Of a DNA stretch of 64,000 nucleotides, positions 1-14,198 are shown piece after piece. Below the pieces are notes generated by a model. That model was not told the DNA's origin and did not search any database. It worked only from the letters and a program-made list of their open reading frames with translations. The stretch's first letter is position 1, and each line of letters begins with the position of its first letter. The DNA comes from Anadara kagoshimensis (Eukaryota; Mollusca; Bivalvia; Arcoida; Arcidae): contig CM037871.1 of NCBI GenBank assembly GCA_021292105.1, forward strand, positions 57,806,866-57,870,865, written 5' to 3'. Both the position numbers and the translations under genes were made by a program.

Positions 1-980
1 TGCTGCTGTCTTAAAATTTGCAATTTGGCTCATATGGATACCTTCTCAGCGTCAAAACATTATTTTATCTATTTGAGATTTATATCCCAGTTACCTCTCA
101 TACCAAATGAAACATTTTCGAGATATCGACACTACTGATAGACGACTAAAATAATACGAAAATAACTTTAAATCGCATAAGGCAGGTTTTTCGGCCGGCC
201 TGATGAATTGTGTACCAAGTTCAGCAAACTATTCAAATCGACCGAGAGAAGATTTTTTAAATTGGGTTTAAAACGTCTATTGTGTTTCAAAGTTTAACTT
301 TACATTTGTTTAACAAGCTAGAGCTCAATACGTGCCATTATTAAAGGAGAATATTCTTTAATTACATATTCTCAAGATCTGGAGTTTTGTTTGCTTTCAG
401 CTCATTTGGATTTCAAGAGCCTATAGACCACGTATACCTCACGTCGAGTTTTATACTGAACAAACGTAGGCTTACAAAATAAAAGCACTTGAATGCAAAT
501 ATAACCATGGCACGGATGTGTTAGGTTTGTCAATGAGGTGTTGAAGTTTGTAGTGTTTCCTTGCACCTGCATGCCCAACAATAGGCCGTACTTAAGGTAA
601 TCCACGTCGAGTAGCTAGCTATGAGTTACAGGGGGATTATCCCCCTGTGATAATGGTCAAACAAAACGTCACAGGATTTTGACACCTTAGCAAAACATAT
701 TTATAACACATATATTTTTATATAGTTTTTAGTTCCCTTTTATGTATTCCAGTATTTTGTTAAATTTAAAGATCTTTCTCTTTTTATTAGTTTAATGGAT
801 TTAAACATTCGACTTTAATGTTTTCCCGAATGATTTATCATGTTCTTCAGTTTTGTTCAACTTTTTGCAAATTTTGCTGATCAAATGAATAGTTTACGGA
901 TGATCGGGGTAAAAATAGTTTATCTTTCCATAAAAAACGCAATTCTTAAAATTATAAACAAAGCTAATAATGTCCTGTTA

Positions 981-1092
981 GAGTTGAGTAATGATATTTG
1001 ACGTCCCAGTCAAAAATATTTCACCTATATCGAGGCGTCGCCAGCTACTAGTATATGCCAAGGTGCAGACATTTTCTCCTGTCGCCACAACG
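981..1092 (-). mobile_element. SINE family S1, 3' fragment
   Basis: Only the 3' third remains: GAGTTGAGTAATGATATTTG, ACGTCCCAGTCAAAAATATT and the CGAGGCGTCGCCAGC block. Similarity ends near the CTGTCGCCACAAC sequence. Confidence 0.75.
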
Positions 1093-1281
1093 AAACAGAC
1101 ACACACAGCTGAATAGCATATACCGAATTGACAATAGCCAGAAGCACCAAGAGTAAAAAAAAAAGAAACCCCACGATATAAAGAACACGACTACAAAACT
1201 ATTACTTTGGACTGGTACCGAGTACTATATGCTTTCTCTGTATCCAGAATTACAGTGGATACTAGTAAAGTATCCGAAGAC

Positions 1282-1488
1282 CAATAGTTCCGTGTTCCTT
1301 CCATTTTTATAACACACGTGGCGGATGTAGCTAGCAAGAGAGGAGTTACTCCGAGACACTTCCGGAGCACCCGGTCTCACTTCCCAGGTGGAAGTTCACA
1401 TGCTTAACTTGATTTGCCAGTTTCAACGTTTTACATTGCTTTGAAATTGTGGCATGAAAATGGATTTAATTTGTTTGTTTTTGATTCA
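1282..1488 (+). mobile_element. Dispersed ~210-bp repeat, family A
   Basis: Family A landmarks in order: AGTTCCRTGTTCCTTTCA, CACACGTGGCGGGTGTAGCT, CTTCCGGAGCACCCGGTCTC, ACTTCCCTGGTGGAAGTTCA, a CAGTTTCAACGTTTT block and TGGATTAGTATGTTTGTTTT. All occur here. Similar CTTCCGGAGCACC repeats are, from memory, common in bivalve genomes. The class is unknown: no clear TIR, and only weak A-box resemblance in GTGTAGCTAGCTAAAC. Confidence 0.85.
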
Positions 1489-2779
1489 TCGTCTTTCGTA
1501 ACAGCAGGCAATTTTTGGTCGTTGATGGTTTTTCGAATCCAAGTCGGAAGTGAACGTCCTAAAACCTCCACTTTTTCAAACTTCGATTCCTTGTATTCCA
1601 AGGACGTATTCCGGCTTTGAATTAAAAAAAAATTGTTGTCGAAATCTTGGACATTTGTTAGTTCCACTGATCACATTGTTGTATTACTGAAGTTATGAAG
1701 GATGTTACAACATTACAAAATCGTGAAAATACATCTGTTTAATCTGTATGCAAGAGTTTGGGCTGTGTATAACTGTGTGATTGCTTCAATTGATTAGTTT
1801 TGACCTTCTGTATAAGGTCAGTTGAAGTTAAATGTAGTTTAGCGTCATTTAATCCAACAGTAAAATCGAAATGTCAAAATTATAATAAATAACTTCAATT
1901 TATTCACGTCCGTTAAACACTAACCGATCTATGTCTCCAAACTGCCCAAGTCTAATTTGAAAAATAATTACACAGGCATTTTAACACTGGCAACAGAAAG
2001 TGACACTCCCTAACTTAGATAGCCATGGATAATATTTAAACATTATACGTGTTTGATATGAATGTTTTGTGTCACTGACCATGTAATTGAATTTTCAAGC
2101 TCGTCGGATCAGATGACTCTTTTCTTTAGAAAAATTCATTATTATTTGACAAATTGTAAAGTATTGATGATCCGAAGGTGACAATACAATCAACCAGACA
2201 GCCCAAAGGCCTGTTTAGAGAACCGGAGATGGCGACAAAAATGTGTTCGAATGTCAAGTTAACTTTTTACCCTCGGGTATTTAGCGCCATTTAATGGGAT
2301 ATATGACCAAGCAAATCCGGAGACAGTTAAAAATTTATGGCCAATTTATTAAACAAAAACGTCACATTTTTATATCGTTGTTTACACGGATCATTTCCAA
2401 GAAGCTGACCAACACACCCATCCCACACCCAATTTATGCAGACAGAGTCGAAAATTATTTTAGAGTCCTCCGAAATTGTTTGGTTGAAGAATTATAGCCA
2501 AAATTGCTTCGTGTTTTTAAAGTATAAAGTCGTCAACATTCGCCCTGTCATTTTGTAGATTTCACCTACGTCTATACATTAGCTTACCATCTCCGATTTA
2601 ATGCAAAATCTATCCATATTATACCATTCTGTCATCTATAGAGTCCCAATGTATTGGCATTTGGTATTATTTTTATTTATTTATTATTATTTTTTTTAAT
2701 TGTCATATTTTAGCGTTTTGTGTGCGGAGCGTCTAATTTAGTGACACTGGTTATTGCCAATTTATTTCAGCAGCAACTT

Positions 2780-3030
2780 GCTTTCATATTTCATTGCAAG
2801 GGATCTCGGCACCCGAGTGTTCTAAAGCACGCATTTACGGTTCACAGCGGCTCGGACCACTGCCTAGATTCGAATCCTACTCGGACAGAACTTAGCGTGA
2901 GAAAGTGTGTAATTTCGCTTGCCGAACGGTGGTTCTTTTCTCGTGACACTCCGGTGTCATCCATTCCAGAACTGACAGCCTAGATACAAGTGGAAGAATC
3001 TTGACTTGGGTGTAAAACATCATTACTCCT
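2780..3030 (+). mobile_element. Second tRNA-like SINE family (S2)
   Basis: A B-box-like TTCGAATCC sits at about 2869-2877, followed by GTGTGTAATTTCGCTTGCCG, which matches the minus-strand unit at 26175-26345. The tail reads GACTTGGGTGTAAAACATCA. Ends are approximate and the A box is weak, so SINE status is inferred from the B box and the second copy. Confidence 0.55.
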
Positions 3031-3799
3031 CTCCATTCCATATTTCATGATAAGTTTAGTAGTTAGTGAGGTCATCTAGTTTTTATAATGTTCTTTGTCT
3101 TTGAAAATCAAGATTTGTTCCGAAAACAGATACATTCCTTTGATACAATACTTCATAAATTATCCAAAATGACCATCTTAAACCAACATAATGTACTAAC
3201 AAAGATGTTCATTGTAATTTTTTATCTATATTTCAAGATGTCCAAACAGACATTATTTTATCTACCAAGAAATCCATACCAAGAAAGACCAGAGACCCAA
3301 AAGAATGTCAATGATTTATGATGTGGTAAAATCAAGAAATGAATGGATTAAACGAAAAACGAATGGATCAAAACCCAATATATTTTATCCCAGTTCTGTA
3401 TATTGTTATTACAAACAAAGTGACTTTGAGATTGAATCTTACTTCTTTAAGTCTATTTGGTGTGATATGACATGACTTACATTGTTGAGTGGTGTATCAG
3501 TGAGATAAGATGTAGTAAACTTTATTGTGTTGTTGTCATGGTGATTATTGATACACAAAAATATGTCCAGTTTAGTTAGATAAAAAGATGTAATTACATT
3601 TGATATTAAAGGTTTAAAATACATAGGATTTTTGTTTCTTTTTGGTTTTTAGTGTAGAAAAATGAGAGTAAATTAATATGTATATTGTCCTGTCTTCGAT
3701 GTTTATGATATATATAAATGTCTTTATCAGACATAACCACAAAAGAAATCTTTCCTTAGATAAAATTTGCTAATAACGAAAACCAGTGTTGGAGTACAA

Positions 3800-3909
3800 G
3801 GCAACGTGGCTTTCCATTGAAAACCACATCACTGTTACGTTAACTTTATTCAGAGAAGGCAACATGGCTTTCCATTGAAAACCAGGTCACTGTTACGTTA
3901 ACTTTATTC
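3800..3909 (+). repeat. Tandem duplication, ~56-bp unit
   Basis: Two copies of AAGGCAACRTGGCTTTCCAT through CTGTTACGTTAACTTTATTC, separated by AGAG. Confidence 0.9.
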
Positions 3910-4581
3910 AAAATATGTTTCAGGGGCAAATGGAAACAAGAAAGCTAAGTGACAATTGGGTACCTAGAGCCTGCGTCCAGTAGCGTCGGCTGCTCTGAGA
4001 CAAACAAGTCGTTGGGCATGTCCTTCGGTGTAGATATAGTTCTTTGTCCGTTTTAGAAAGAAAGGACACTTCCAAATCTCCCTAATAATGCCCTAACACA
4101 ATAGCTCATGAACATTAACGGTCACTCCTGCATAAATGTGAAACTATTTACAACTACAAATGGATACCTCCACAAATGCTCCTGTACTTAACCTCGTCCT
4201 TCACATTTTGGAAATACGAGTAACAACAATTTTGTATTGGAATACAAATGGGTGTTTCCATTACAGTAAAAGCTAAGAGCACTCACTAATGTGGTACTTC
4301 AGTTAGAGTAAGTCGAGCTATACTTGGTTAAGCATATACTTCCAGGCTTAAGTTGAATGGGTACGTCAAGTTATACTAGATGAGGCATAAATGGTACCTG
4401 GGTACTGATAGCACATATGGAATACATAACAGAAAACGTAATATCAGTAAAATTTCAAGCCCATTCATGATTATGGGCTGGATAATTCCAACCGGTAATA
4501 GAAATACGGTACTTCTATGGCTATTCGATTCTTGTGATATCAGTACTTCTCATACGGCATTAATCAGTACCTCGGCACTCC

Positions 4582-4773
4582 TACGTGGAGTTGATTGTAA
4601 TTATCATTATCAGTTAGAAGCTCTCGGTGACTGTAAAAGTACTATTACGTGGAGTTGATTGTAATTATCATTTCCAGTTAGAAGTTCTCGGTGACTGTAA
4701 AAGTACTATTACGTGGAGTTGACTGTAATTATCATTTCCAGTTAGAAGCTCTCGGTGACTGTAAAAGTACTTC
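4582..4773 (+). repeat. 64-bp tandem repeat, three units
   Basis: TACGTGGAGTTGAYTGTAAT recurs at 4582, 4646 and 4710, exactly 64 bp apart; the units are nearly identical. Confidence 0.95.
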
Positions 4774-5517
4774 TAAAATAACCAGTGTCTGATGTATAAA
4801 CCTCGTATCGTTGATAATTACAAAAAGTAAAAGGGTTGTCTTAAAGAAGTGAGATAATATGTCTAAAACTGATACCATAAACTGCAGAATTTGTAATCCC
4901 TGAATGAAAAAATTGATAATGTTTAAATAAGGTATTTAAAATTTCCTTTACTAGACGTTTTAACGTGTAAATCTCTTATCTGAGGCAATATAAACACACA
5001 TGCAAATTCTGTTGTGAAGACTAAGGCTATCTGCTTGTCAGAATAACTTTGATAAATTATATCATAGTAAGTACACCTGCAGATATTAGTAGTTTGACCT
5101 AGCTTTGCTAACTATCTTCTCCACACTATCAGTCAATCCAACACACAGACAGCATGCTGTAAAACGAGGCACAAACACCTCGTCCTGAGTAACCTTTGAC
5201 CTCGACCTTATCCTTTCTCATCCATCTTCTAAACTTTGGGTTATGAAGCATAAAACAAACCCCCATTAGTCAACTGAATGTACAAGATATTAAACAATCT
5301 TATTTTTTCTAACTTTTAAATTTAACACACACATTTCATTTAAATACATAAAAATAAATAAACATATTATGGAACTAATCTAAAATGCCATTCCGTCCTT
5401 ATTTTACCTCCAGAGACACTTGTACTGCTTTCTTTTGCCCTTGTTTGAATGTGCTTGTTACCTCTGGTTATTTAAGTATAGTAATTTTATCATAGTTTAT
5501 TTATCTTCCATCCTCAT

Positions 5518-5740
5518 GCTCTTCTGTTTAATGTCTTCATTGAAGATGTCACAGTCACTATCAAGATAGACAACTCCAATTTAACTAATTTATTGTAATT
5601 GAACTATTTCTTATCATCCTTAACACCATTAAATGTTCATTTGTTGAGGTGCATTTTATCTTGCATACTTGGAGCCTTCTGTTTCAAGTGCTTCATTGAA
5701 GATTTCACAGTAACTAACAAGATGAACAACTCCAATAAAC
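5518..5740 (+). repeat. Diverged direct repeat, period ~153 bp
   Basis: CTTCATTGAAGATGTCACAG and its partner CTTCATTGAAGATTTCACAG each sit in a ~65-bp similar block (TCTTCTGTTT to ACAACTCCAA). Confidence 0.8.
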
Positions 5741-6009
5741 CGTGATAAATTCTCTTTTGTCTTCTTTAAAGCTTATTTTCTTACCAGACATTATTGTATG
5801 TCCATATGGATTTGTTATGGTACATTTTTATCTTACATTGTCTTGTGTAATTGTAGCTCGATTGTACACATTTTGTAACACATTGTCTCAAACTTAGCAG
5901 AGTGTTGTGAAATTAAAGTTGAAAATTTCAAAAATGGATAGAATTTTGCAAAATTAAATAAAGTTGTTATAAAAATATTGATTTAATAATGATATTATGA
6001 TTTTTGTTG

Positions 6010-6075
6010 ATGTTTTAATTTTTTGTTAATCACTGATTAAACTAATCAAGCGACGGAACAACTGGTTCCAGAAGT
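6010..6075 (+). mobile_element. Solo end of a family C TIR element
   Basis: TAATCAAGCGACGGAACAAC TGG matches the family C terminus; no mate end was found within 300 bp. Confidence 0.5.
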
Positions 6076-6166
6076 GCTCTAATGGTTTTGTTGATCTTAA
6101 ACACTTTGCAGGGTGTGTGTAAATTTTGTAAGAATGAAAGATAATAACTCGCCTGTTTATGCAAAA

Positions 6167-6306
6167 TACAGTCAAACCTGTCTATAAAGACAACCTAATA
6201 CAGTCTCTATGGGCAGGTGGCCCTTATATACAGGTTCAAGTAACACAAATAAAAAGAGCAAATGGGGTAAAATATTACTGGCTTTTTAGAGGCAGGTTTA
6301 ACTGTA
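6167..6306 (-). mobile_element. MITE-like TIR element, family P
   Basis: Ends TACAGTCAAACCTGTCTATA and GGCAGGTTTAACTGTA form terminal inverted repeats, possibly with TA target duplication. 140 bp. The internal order (CAGGTTCAAGTAACA, AAATATTACTGGC) is reversed relative to the copy at 42767. Confidence 0.8.
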
Positions 6307-7084
6307 TAATATTGCAGTTGAATATCGTGTACTTAGCAATAGCAATATTCAACACTTATTGTGACCACCAAAAAATCCATTTAAAACCAACAATCCTGAC
6401 AGCATGTCAGGTCTAGACTTTATAACATGCTATAAGAAGAAACTATAGTGGGTGTTTTGCAGTGGGTAAAAATTTTTAGACCCTAATCTATTTTCCCCAC
6501 ATTAACAAAAGCAAATCGCTAAGCCTAAACTGGACTTTACAATATGCCATAAAAAGGCAAAACGGTTCACCATGGATCTCCATGAACCACACCGCTAGTC
6601 TAGTACAAACTTTACACTATGTCATTAAAGGCAAAATTTGACAGTTTATAGGTGTCTCACAATCGCACTGTATATATATATTCTGAAATACAAACACAAT
6701 CAAAAACAAATAACCAATCTTATGTTCTATTAACCATTTATACTATAACAAACTTTTTATTAAGAATATCAAGACAAAAAAGTATTTTTTAATTTGAAAT
6801 CAATATATTGTTGTAAGATTCATCTAATAGATGTCTATTAATTTATTCAAACATTCCTGATTTGGCTAATATTTTGAGACATTTTTTAAATGTAGAGAAA
6901 AGTTTAAAATTCATTTATTTGTAAATTTATTTATTTATCCATTTATGTATTTTCACATTTTGAAATCAGCCAGTGAGTAATCTCTTCTGAAAATGATGTT
7001 TCATCAAAACCCTGAATTGGCAGATTTTATTATAATTCATTTGAATGAAAATATGAAATATAATAAAACACTCTGAATATATAC

Positions 7085-7250
7085 AAAGCTTCCTCTATAT
7101 AAAAGCCACCTGCTTATAAAGGCCAGTAGAATTGTATCCCAATTCAGGCTTTTATTCATACTATTTGAACCTGTATATAAAGGCCACCTAACCATGAAGG
7201 CCACTTTTCCCGGTTCCCTTGGGTGGCCTTTATGGACAGGTTTGACTGTA
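7085..7250 (+). mobile_element. MITE-like TIR element, family P, left end diverged
   Basis: CACCTGCTTATAAAGGCCAG, TTTGAACCTGTATATAAAGG and the intact right end GGCCTTTATGGACAGGTTTG ACTGTA are present. Confidence 0.8.
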
Positions 7251-7295
7251 CAATTTTACAAGAAGGGATATGCTTATGACTTCTAAATCAAAACC

Positions 7296-7494
7296 CTGTT
7301 GTTCGAAGCTTGATTAGTTCAATAAATGACTAACAAATTCAAAACATCAATAAAAATGAAAATAACATTGTAACAATGATAGTTTTATAACAATGTATGT
7401 AGTTTGATGTTATTATTTTTAAACATTATATTTACAAAACATCAGATATTTACAAAATTTGAATTTTGACTAATCAAGCTTCAATCAACTGGTC
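7296..7494 (+). mobile_element. TIR element, family C (GAAGCTTGATTA ends)
   Basis: Left end TTGTTCGAAGCTTGATTAG and right end CTAATCAAGCTTCAATCAAC TGG are inverted repeats; the interior is AT-rich. Confidence 0.75.
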
Positions 7495-7975
7495 CCTGTA
7501 TATTTTTATAATACCAGTCTTCTTTATAACCAGTGCCTACTGTATCTCTATTATGTACTTAGTCCTGGGAGAAACCACTCTTGTTTACAAATCAGTTATT
7601 TACAATCTTTTTCAACAGGGTGTCATTTATAAGAGGGAAATAAGTACAAAATTTAGAGTTAAATTTGTTTGTCCACTAGGTCCACAGAAAGATTATAACC
7701 CACTGCTAACTGACCTGTTATTTAAAGTTTTACATCAAGTTTGGACAGGTAAATACCTGGACAAGGTCTGACATAAATATCAATAAAGTGTGATTTATAT
7801 ACTCAAATAAAATACCTTTAAAAGCACACCTGTAAAGGTGTTCAATAATCAACTACAAGACAGCCTTTCTATATGACCTTCTTCAGACAGTGGTGGTGGG
7901 GCAATAAACACATTTTTTTCCCTTTAATGTGAAATATTTTATATATCACTTTATTACTTTTAAAATGCAGTTGCA

Positions 7976-8152
7976 GTGTGTGTGTGTGTGTGTGTGGAGA
8001 GAGATTGTTTAAAACCATAATATTGTGTGGAGAGAGAGAGAGTGTTTATAACCATAATATTGTGTGGAGAGAGAGAGAGAGAGAGTTTATAACCATAATA
8101 TTAAGAAATTGAGCCTTCTATTTTGTATGAATTATTTTTGAGAGAGAGAGAG
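7976..8152 (+). repeat. TG and GA microsatellites with embedded short repeats
   Basis: A TG run and several GAGAGA runs, interspersed with three copies of ACCATAATATT. Confidence 0.9.
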
Positions 8153-11100
8153 AATAGTTATGGGCAAGAAACATATTTATGAGTGTCTAGATGTTTAAAG
8201 TAAAATGCACATTAGATCTTTAAAAGACCAAGAAAGTCTGTTTTTCCTTAACACCCTTTGCTTGTACAAATAAACATTTTAGCTGGGAAACAACTCAAAA
8301 CATTTGTATTACTACTGGACTTACTGTAATTAAAGTTACTTTAATTACCGGTACCAATTTAGTCAGCCAATTTTGCCCACATTAATACAACAGTTATACC
8401 AGAAGTACATGACAAAGCAAAATTATAACAAATACTATTTTATGCATTTCTGTTTATGCATTTAATAAATATTAAATAACCAATCACTTAAAATTGTTTT
8501 GTTTTTCTTTACCTGCATCAAAATATCAAATATTTAAAACTCGAAACTGATATGCACCTTACTTGCGGTAAATAACTAGGTTCATTTTGGCCTACAATAA
8601 TTAATTATAAATTGTACAAACATATAACTTTTTTACATTATATGTCTTTATTTCATAATTTCCAAAATCAGTCCATTTGTTTTGAATAAATTAAATTAGT
8701 CATCCAATATATGTGTTTACAGTTGAAATTTGTTAAATATCAACATAAAATTTGTAAAACTATAAAACCATTAAATATAAACAGAAAAAACGCAGTTGTG
8801 GTGATGTTCAGTGATAATTCTCCTTTATATCATAATAATAATATTGTATCTTTTTGTAAATTTGCCAAAAAGGAAAAAGTATAGAAGATAAATATGATTC
8901 TAAGACAACATAAAACTGAAACAGACTATAACAGCTGTGAAATATGGATGAAATTCATATTTTCTCTCTAAACATTTGAGCACAAGGGATTGCTCAAAAG
9001 AAACATATCAGATTTAACAGAGAAAGGAAGAAGAGGGAATGTTAGCTAGCTGCTGGTATCATTACGGTAGAAGAAAGTCTTCAGAAGTAGTTCCATATGC
9101 TTCTGACTTGTGTTTTGAGATGATGATATAAAACATATTTTTGTCTTGATTGAAAAAGAATGTTTTAACTCCATAAAACATCATGTTGGAGCATTCATAT
9201 CAAATTGTTGTAGGATATTTATTATTATCTTTCTACATCAGTCAAACTGTGTTTTCTTCCTCTGTATTTTATGCAGGCAGGAATTCCTGAGAGTTTAGAA
9301 TACTGTGTGTTTTTAAATGTTTTATGAGAAGCATAAATATTTCTACATGCCACAAGTAAACACGTGCTACATATGTATTGTCTTCATGTACTTTTACACC
9401 CCCCCCTTTGTTCCATAACTCTTGCCGCCATCCTATTCCCAAGTCCTGTCCTCATATTCCATAATTATGACTGGTATTGACCCGCTCCTTCCCTCTCTCA
9501 ATATTTGGATTTTATCAAAGTCCAATCATAAAATGAGTAAAATTTCCATTTTTAAACAAAATGTATATTAATTATGTACTCTACTTTTTCAAAGACTTCC
9601 AATCTTTCCCTTAAAATCAATACATCTCTCTCTCTCTCTCATCTAATCTGTTCCCATGTCCAACTTTTGTCAGGTTCATTATCTACCCTCTTCCCTCTTT
9701 TAACATCTGTAGCATCTGGGTCCATTTCTGTGGTAGTATTTTTGAAAAAAACCCAATTTGCATGTATTTTCATAATCTGTATTGAAATGTCTTCCTAAAA
9801 AATCCAAATACATCTAGGTACAATTTGTGTACATACAAAGTAACTTGAGGACGACACAGAGTGACTTGTCACATTCTTGTGTCAAAAATGATTTTCTCCC
9901 TGCATGAAATTTACATGCCTAAATTTTAGTTATAATTTATTAACCTTGGATAAAATTTATTATTCTAGAAAACCTTTTTATGTTTCTACACAAATTACTC
10001 ATTTGGCATCAAAAGCTTATATCTTCTCTTCCCGTGTCTATGTATTGATTTCTCTCACAAGTATTCCAATTTAATTAGAGAATATCCGCGGTTCCTTCAA
10101 TAGCATGTCATGTTCTAAATAGAGTATCAAGTTGATCAAGAATTGTATAAAACACGAAAATCTGAATTGTAATGCACAGTGACACGAGAAAATCACACAC
10201 TATCCCAGCTATCTTATAGCCTATCAGTAAATTTCATATCTGACTGATCGTAAAAGTATGAATACAAAAAATATTTAAAATATATCAATCGCAAGGCTGG
10301 AGGTTATCTTTAGACAAAATCTTCATTCAAAAGGTTGAATCAGATTGTTTTGGTTAAAAAAATAACCCTGAACACAAAAAATACCAACACGTTCCTCTCA
10401 ACAATTAGGATATAAATATATTCCTCCTCCCCGCCCACTTCCCAGCACAAGACAGGATAGATTACAAAATAATCAAAAGTGCATGCAGTTTATGAATGAT
10501 GTCTTGATATGATGGAGATATGAGCCAACTTTTGTGGTAAAATTATGCTAATTAATGCACAATTAATTATTATTATTCATTAATTAACGTACATGTATAC
10601 ATGAAGTTAAACAAGCTTTTAAACTTTATTAAAAAACTTAATTTTTACTCATAAAAACCACAATATCAAACATTGTGTATTTCTTCTCTGGCCAGATTTT
10701 ATATTGCTTAAATATAGAAACCATTTAGTAACAATACCAGAAAGTTGATGATTTCCCATTAAACTACATGTATCCAAAGACTGTAAAATTTAGCGAAGAT
10801 GTGTATTTCATAAAATGAATGAAAATTGGGACATCTTAAAGATTTGTCTTGTTTCTGTGAGTGAGAAACATTTATATTCTCCATGTATTGGCAGGTGAGC
10901 ACTGAATCACTCAAGACCCAATTTTATACCCCCAGAACAACATATGTTCTTCAATATGTTAAGATCAATTTTAATCTCCAAATACAACATATGTTCTTCA
11001 CTCTTCTGTGCTTGAAAAAGAAAGAAGAAAGAAAAATGAACAACTTTTTTTGAAGGACTTTAAAACATTTATATTTACTTACCAAAAACACAAACATTGT

Positions 11101-11240
11101 GGTCTATAATAAGCATTGTAAGCAGTAAGAAGTTTTAGGGTCAATTTATTCTAAAAAAGCAACAAGAAGGTTGTTATCTTCAGTGTGGTCGCTTTCAGAG
11201 AAGACCATCTATAACTAGTTTTATGAGCCTTTTCCTTTAT

Positions 11241-11800
11241 AGAGTCCATTCTAGACCTTTACCGGTATATACATGTTTGACTGTATACACCTGGATCAAC
11301 TTCTAACACAGAGTCCATTCTTGGCCTTTACAGACATGTTTGACTGTATTACACCTGGATCCGAGTTCTGCTTTATAGACAGAGTCCATTCTTGACCTTT
11401 ATATACATGTTTGACTGTATACACCTGGATCTGAGTTCTGCTTTATAGACAGAGTCCATTCTTGACCTTTATATACATGTTTGACTGTATACACCTGGAT
11501 CTGAGTTCTGCTTTATAGACAGAGTCCATTCTTGACCTTTATATACATGTTTGACTGTATACACCTGGATCTGAGTTCTGCTTTATAGACAGAGTCCATT
11601 CTTGACCTTTATATACATGTTTGACTGTATACACCTGGATCTGAGTTCTGCTTTATAGACAGAGTCCATTCTTGACCTTTATATACAGTTTGACTGTATA
11701 CACCTGGATCCGAGTTCTGCTTTATAGACAGAGTCCATTCTTGACCTTTACCGGTATATACATGTTTGACTGTATACACCTGGATCTCGGTTCTAACACA
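11241..11800 (+). repeat. 70-bp minisatellite, about 8 units
   Basis: Anchors GACAGAGTCCATTC recur at exactly 70 bp (11378, 11448, 11518). Central units are nearly identical; outer units are more diverged, with CCGGTATATACATG insertions at both ends. Each unit contains CCTTTATATACATGTTTGAC TGTA, very like the family P right end. Confidence 0.95.
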
Positions 11801-13832
11801 TACTTTTTGTTCTATAACCACCAGAAGGGAAATTCAACACATAATACAACAATAAAACTTATATAAAATACAAATAAATATAATAGAGACATCCTGACAG
11901 ACTTTACAACTCCATAAATTATACCTCAAATGTGTATCCTTGTGTTACAACTAGCCAACTCACTCTTGACAAATGCAGCACATCTGCAGCAAGAATGTCA
12001 TGAATTAACTACAGTGTTTAATTACAGAGGTGAAAATGTTTCTGATGTATTCTAAATGATAAATATGGATGCCATCTTAAATATTATCAACTGACTTTAA
12101 TTACATCTGATAAAGTTTCTCACTTTTATAATAACATCAGTTTGTGTTTTCCCTGCCAGCCAAGGTTCAACTAACATCTGTGTTCTAGATTTATGAGCCG
12201 AGGTCTGATCTGGCAAAGGCTTTTTTACTACTCATCAATAATAACTCAGAAAAACATTAACAGGACCAAGATCCTGACAAAAAGGTCACAATGAAAGCTA
12301 CTAGCCTCAAGTATTTCCTCTAAACTTGAATTTCATCTGTGAAATTTGTATAAATGTTTTTCTCTTTTATACAAAAATATACAAGTATTTTAAATTTCTT
12401 TCTTTTTCCTGTTTTTTTATTTTTATTTTTTTTCCTTGAAAGGCCTTATTGTCTTGACATGTCCACTGATGCTGTTTTGAAAGATGACATCATATCATGT
12501 ATTGAACTGTTGCTGAAACTATTTTTGTTCAATGCTTTCATTTTGCCCAACATGTCTCTATAGGTTCAGTTCTAATGTTTTAAAGAAAACATCTGTTTTG
12601 GTATTTTTAACTTCCTGTGGCATGATTAAAAGGTAAATCCTGTGTTTCAGAAATAAAAAAATATTTGTTTAAAAAACCTGTAATTCTGTTTGAGGTACTA
12701 TGAAGGTTTGACTCAATACCCCAGTTACTGGACAAATATGATGACAACATGACAGATATGGAAACAATAACGATGACACAAAAAATAATGAGCATGACAA
12801 ATGAAACCAGGGCACGACGTAACATTTAATACCAGGACACAACATAGCATTAACACACAAAAATGACAAAAAATAAACCTTACACACAAAAATGTCATAT
12901 TTAAATATTGTGGACAATTTGTAAAGGGTTCAAATGTAAAACTATACTTGTAATGACTGAATGAGCATGGTCACAGACAAAGAACTAGTTTGTGGATATA
13001 TCTCTGCACCTGTGGGTAGACTTACGTGTTCCAAATGGAACCTCTGTGCCAATATAAAAAGACAATATCTATGCCTGGCTGTAGATTACTATAGAGAATC
13101 ATTAACCCACAGTACATATCATGCCTAAAACTCATTCACTATGTAAAATCTCTTTTAGGGTCAATAAAGAATGACCTCTTTACCAGATACCTGCTCCATT
13201 AAAATGGTTTTTGTCATGCTAGAAAGGTATATTTGAGAATCCAGAGGCTAAAATGGGTTTAAAACTCAAATTTTGTTCTTTTTTATCTTAAATACACCAG
13301 ATTAAGATACACAATATATGACTACACTATCAGTCATGTTTTTCCAGTTTTTAACTTAAAACCTCGGTTAGGTGATATCTTCTTTGTATTTTAGATTTTA
13401 GAGATTCGTGATTTTGCAGAACAGTTTATCAAGTAATCAAAATAAGATGGTCATTTTTCACTTAGAATTTAATATCACTTTTGATTATTGTTTTTGTAAA
13501 TCCAAGATTGCTGATATACTTCAGTATTACAACAGAGCTTAATTTATTTTTGTATTTCATTTCACTGTGTTGATCACCTGTCTATAAGGGACATGAAAAC
13601 AAAAGATTTAATAATCAGAAGACCTAAACTTAAGCTACTTGACTTAATACCTGTAGCCATTAACCTAGCTTCATAACTCCATTGAGAAATTTTTACTTAT
13701 ATTGATGCATCTCCAGCTAAGCATTAATCTAGGTTAATTATAAAAGCTACATCAAGAAACTTTTACATACCGTATATTGAAGCAACATTGGCTAAGCTCA
13801 AGCTGCATTAACCCAATCTACCAGTATAGATG

Positions 13833-14007
13833 AACCAGCCTTAAAAGTCACCTCTATATACGGGCCATGTGCTTTTAAAGGCCAGTAAAACTATATCCAA
13901 ATTACTCTTTATTCATGTTATTTGAACCTGCATATAATGACCACCTGTTCATAAAGACAACTGTAACTGGTTCCCTTGGGTGGCTTTTATAGACCAGTTA
14001 GACTGCA
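13833..14007 (+). mobile_element. MITE-like TIR element, family P
   Basis: TTTTAAAGGCCAGTAAAACT, TATTTGAACCTGCATATAAT and right end TTTTATAGACCAGTTAGACT, in the same order as other plus copies. Confidence 0.75.
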
Positions 14008-14198
14008 TGTACGATAAATAAAGTAATAAATATGATAAACATTCATTAAGTAACTTCTAAGTAATTGCTTTCATTGTGTTAAACCTTTTGAGTAATTTAG
14101 ATCTCATGGACTTCTTGCTGATTAAATATCAAAACTTTCTCAGTAATCAAATTCTCAATTTCTTCCATATCTGCTCATGTAAGATAGGGTTTTTCCCT

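Noticed and set aside
7466..7771. 101-codon frame with hydrophobic start
   Set aside because: It begins inside a family C TIR element end; AT-rich composition explains the hydrophobicity and no domain is seen.
11609..11821. 70-codon minus-strand frame with a repeated peptide
   Set aside because: It lies entirely within the 70-bp minisatellite.
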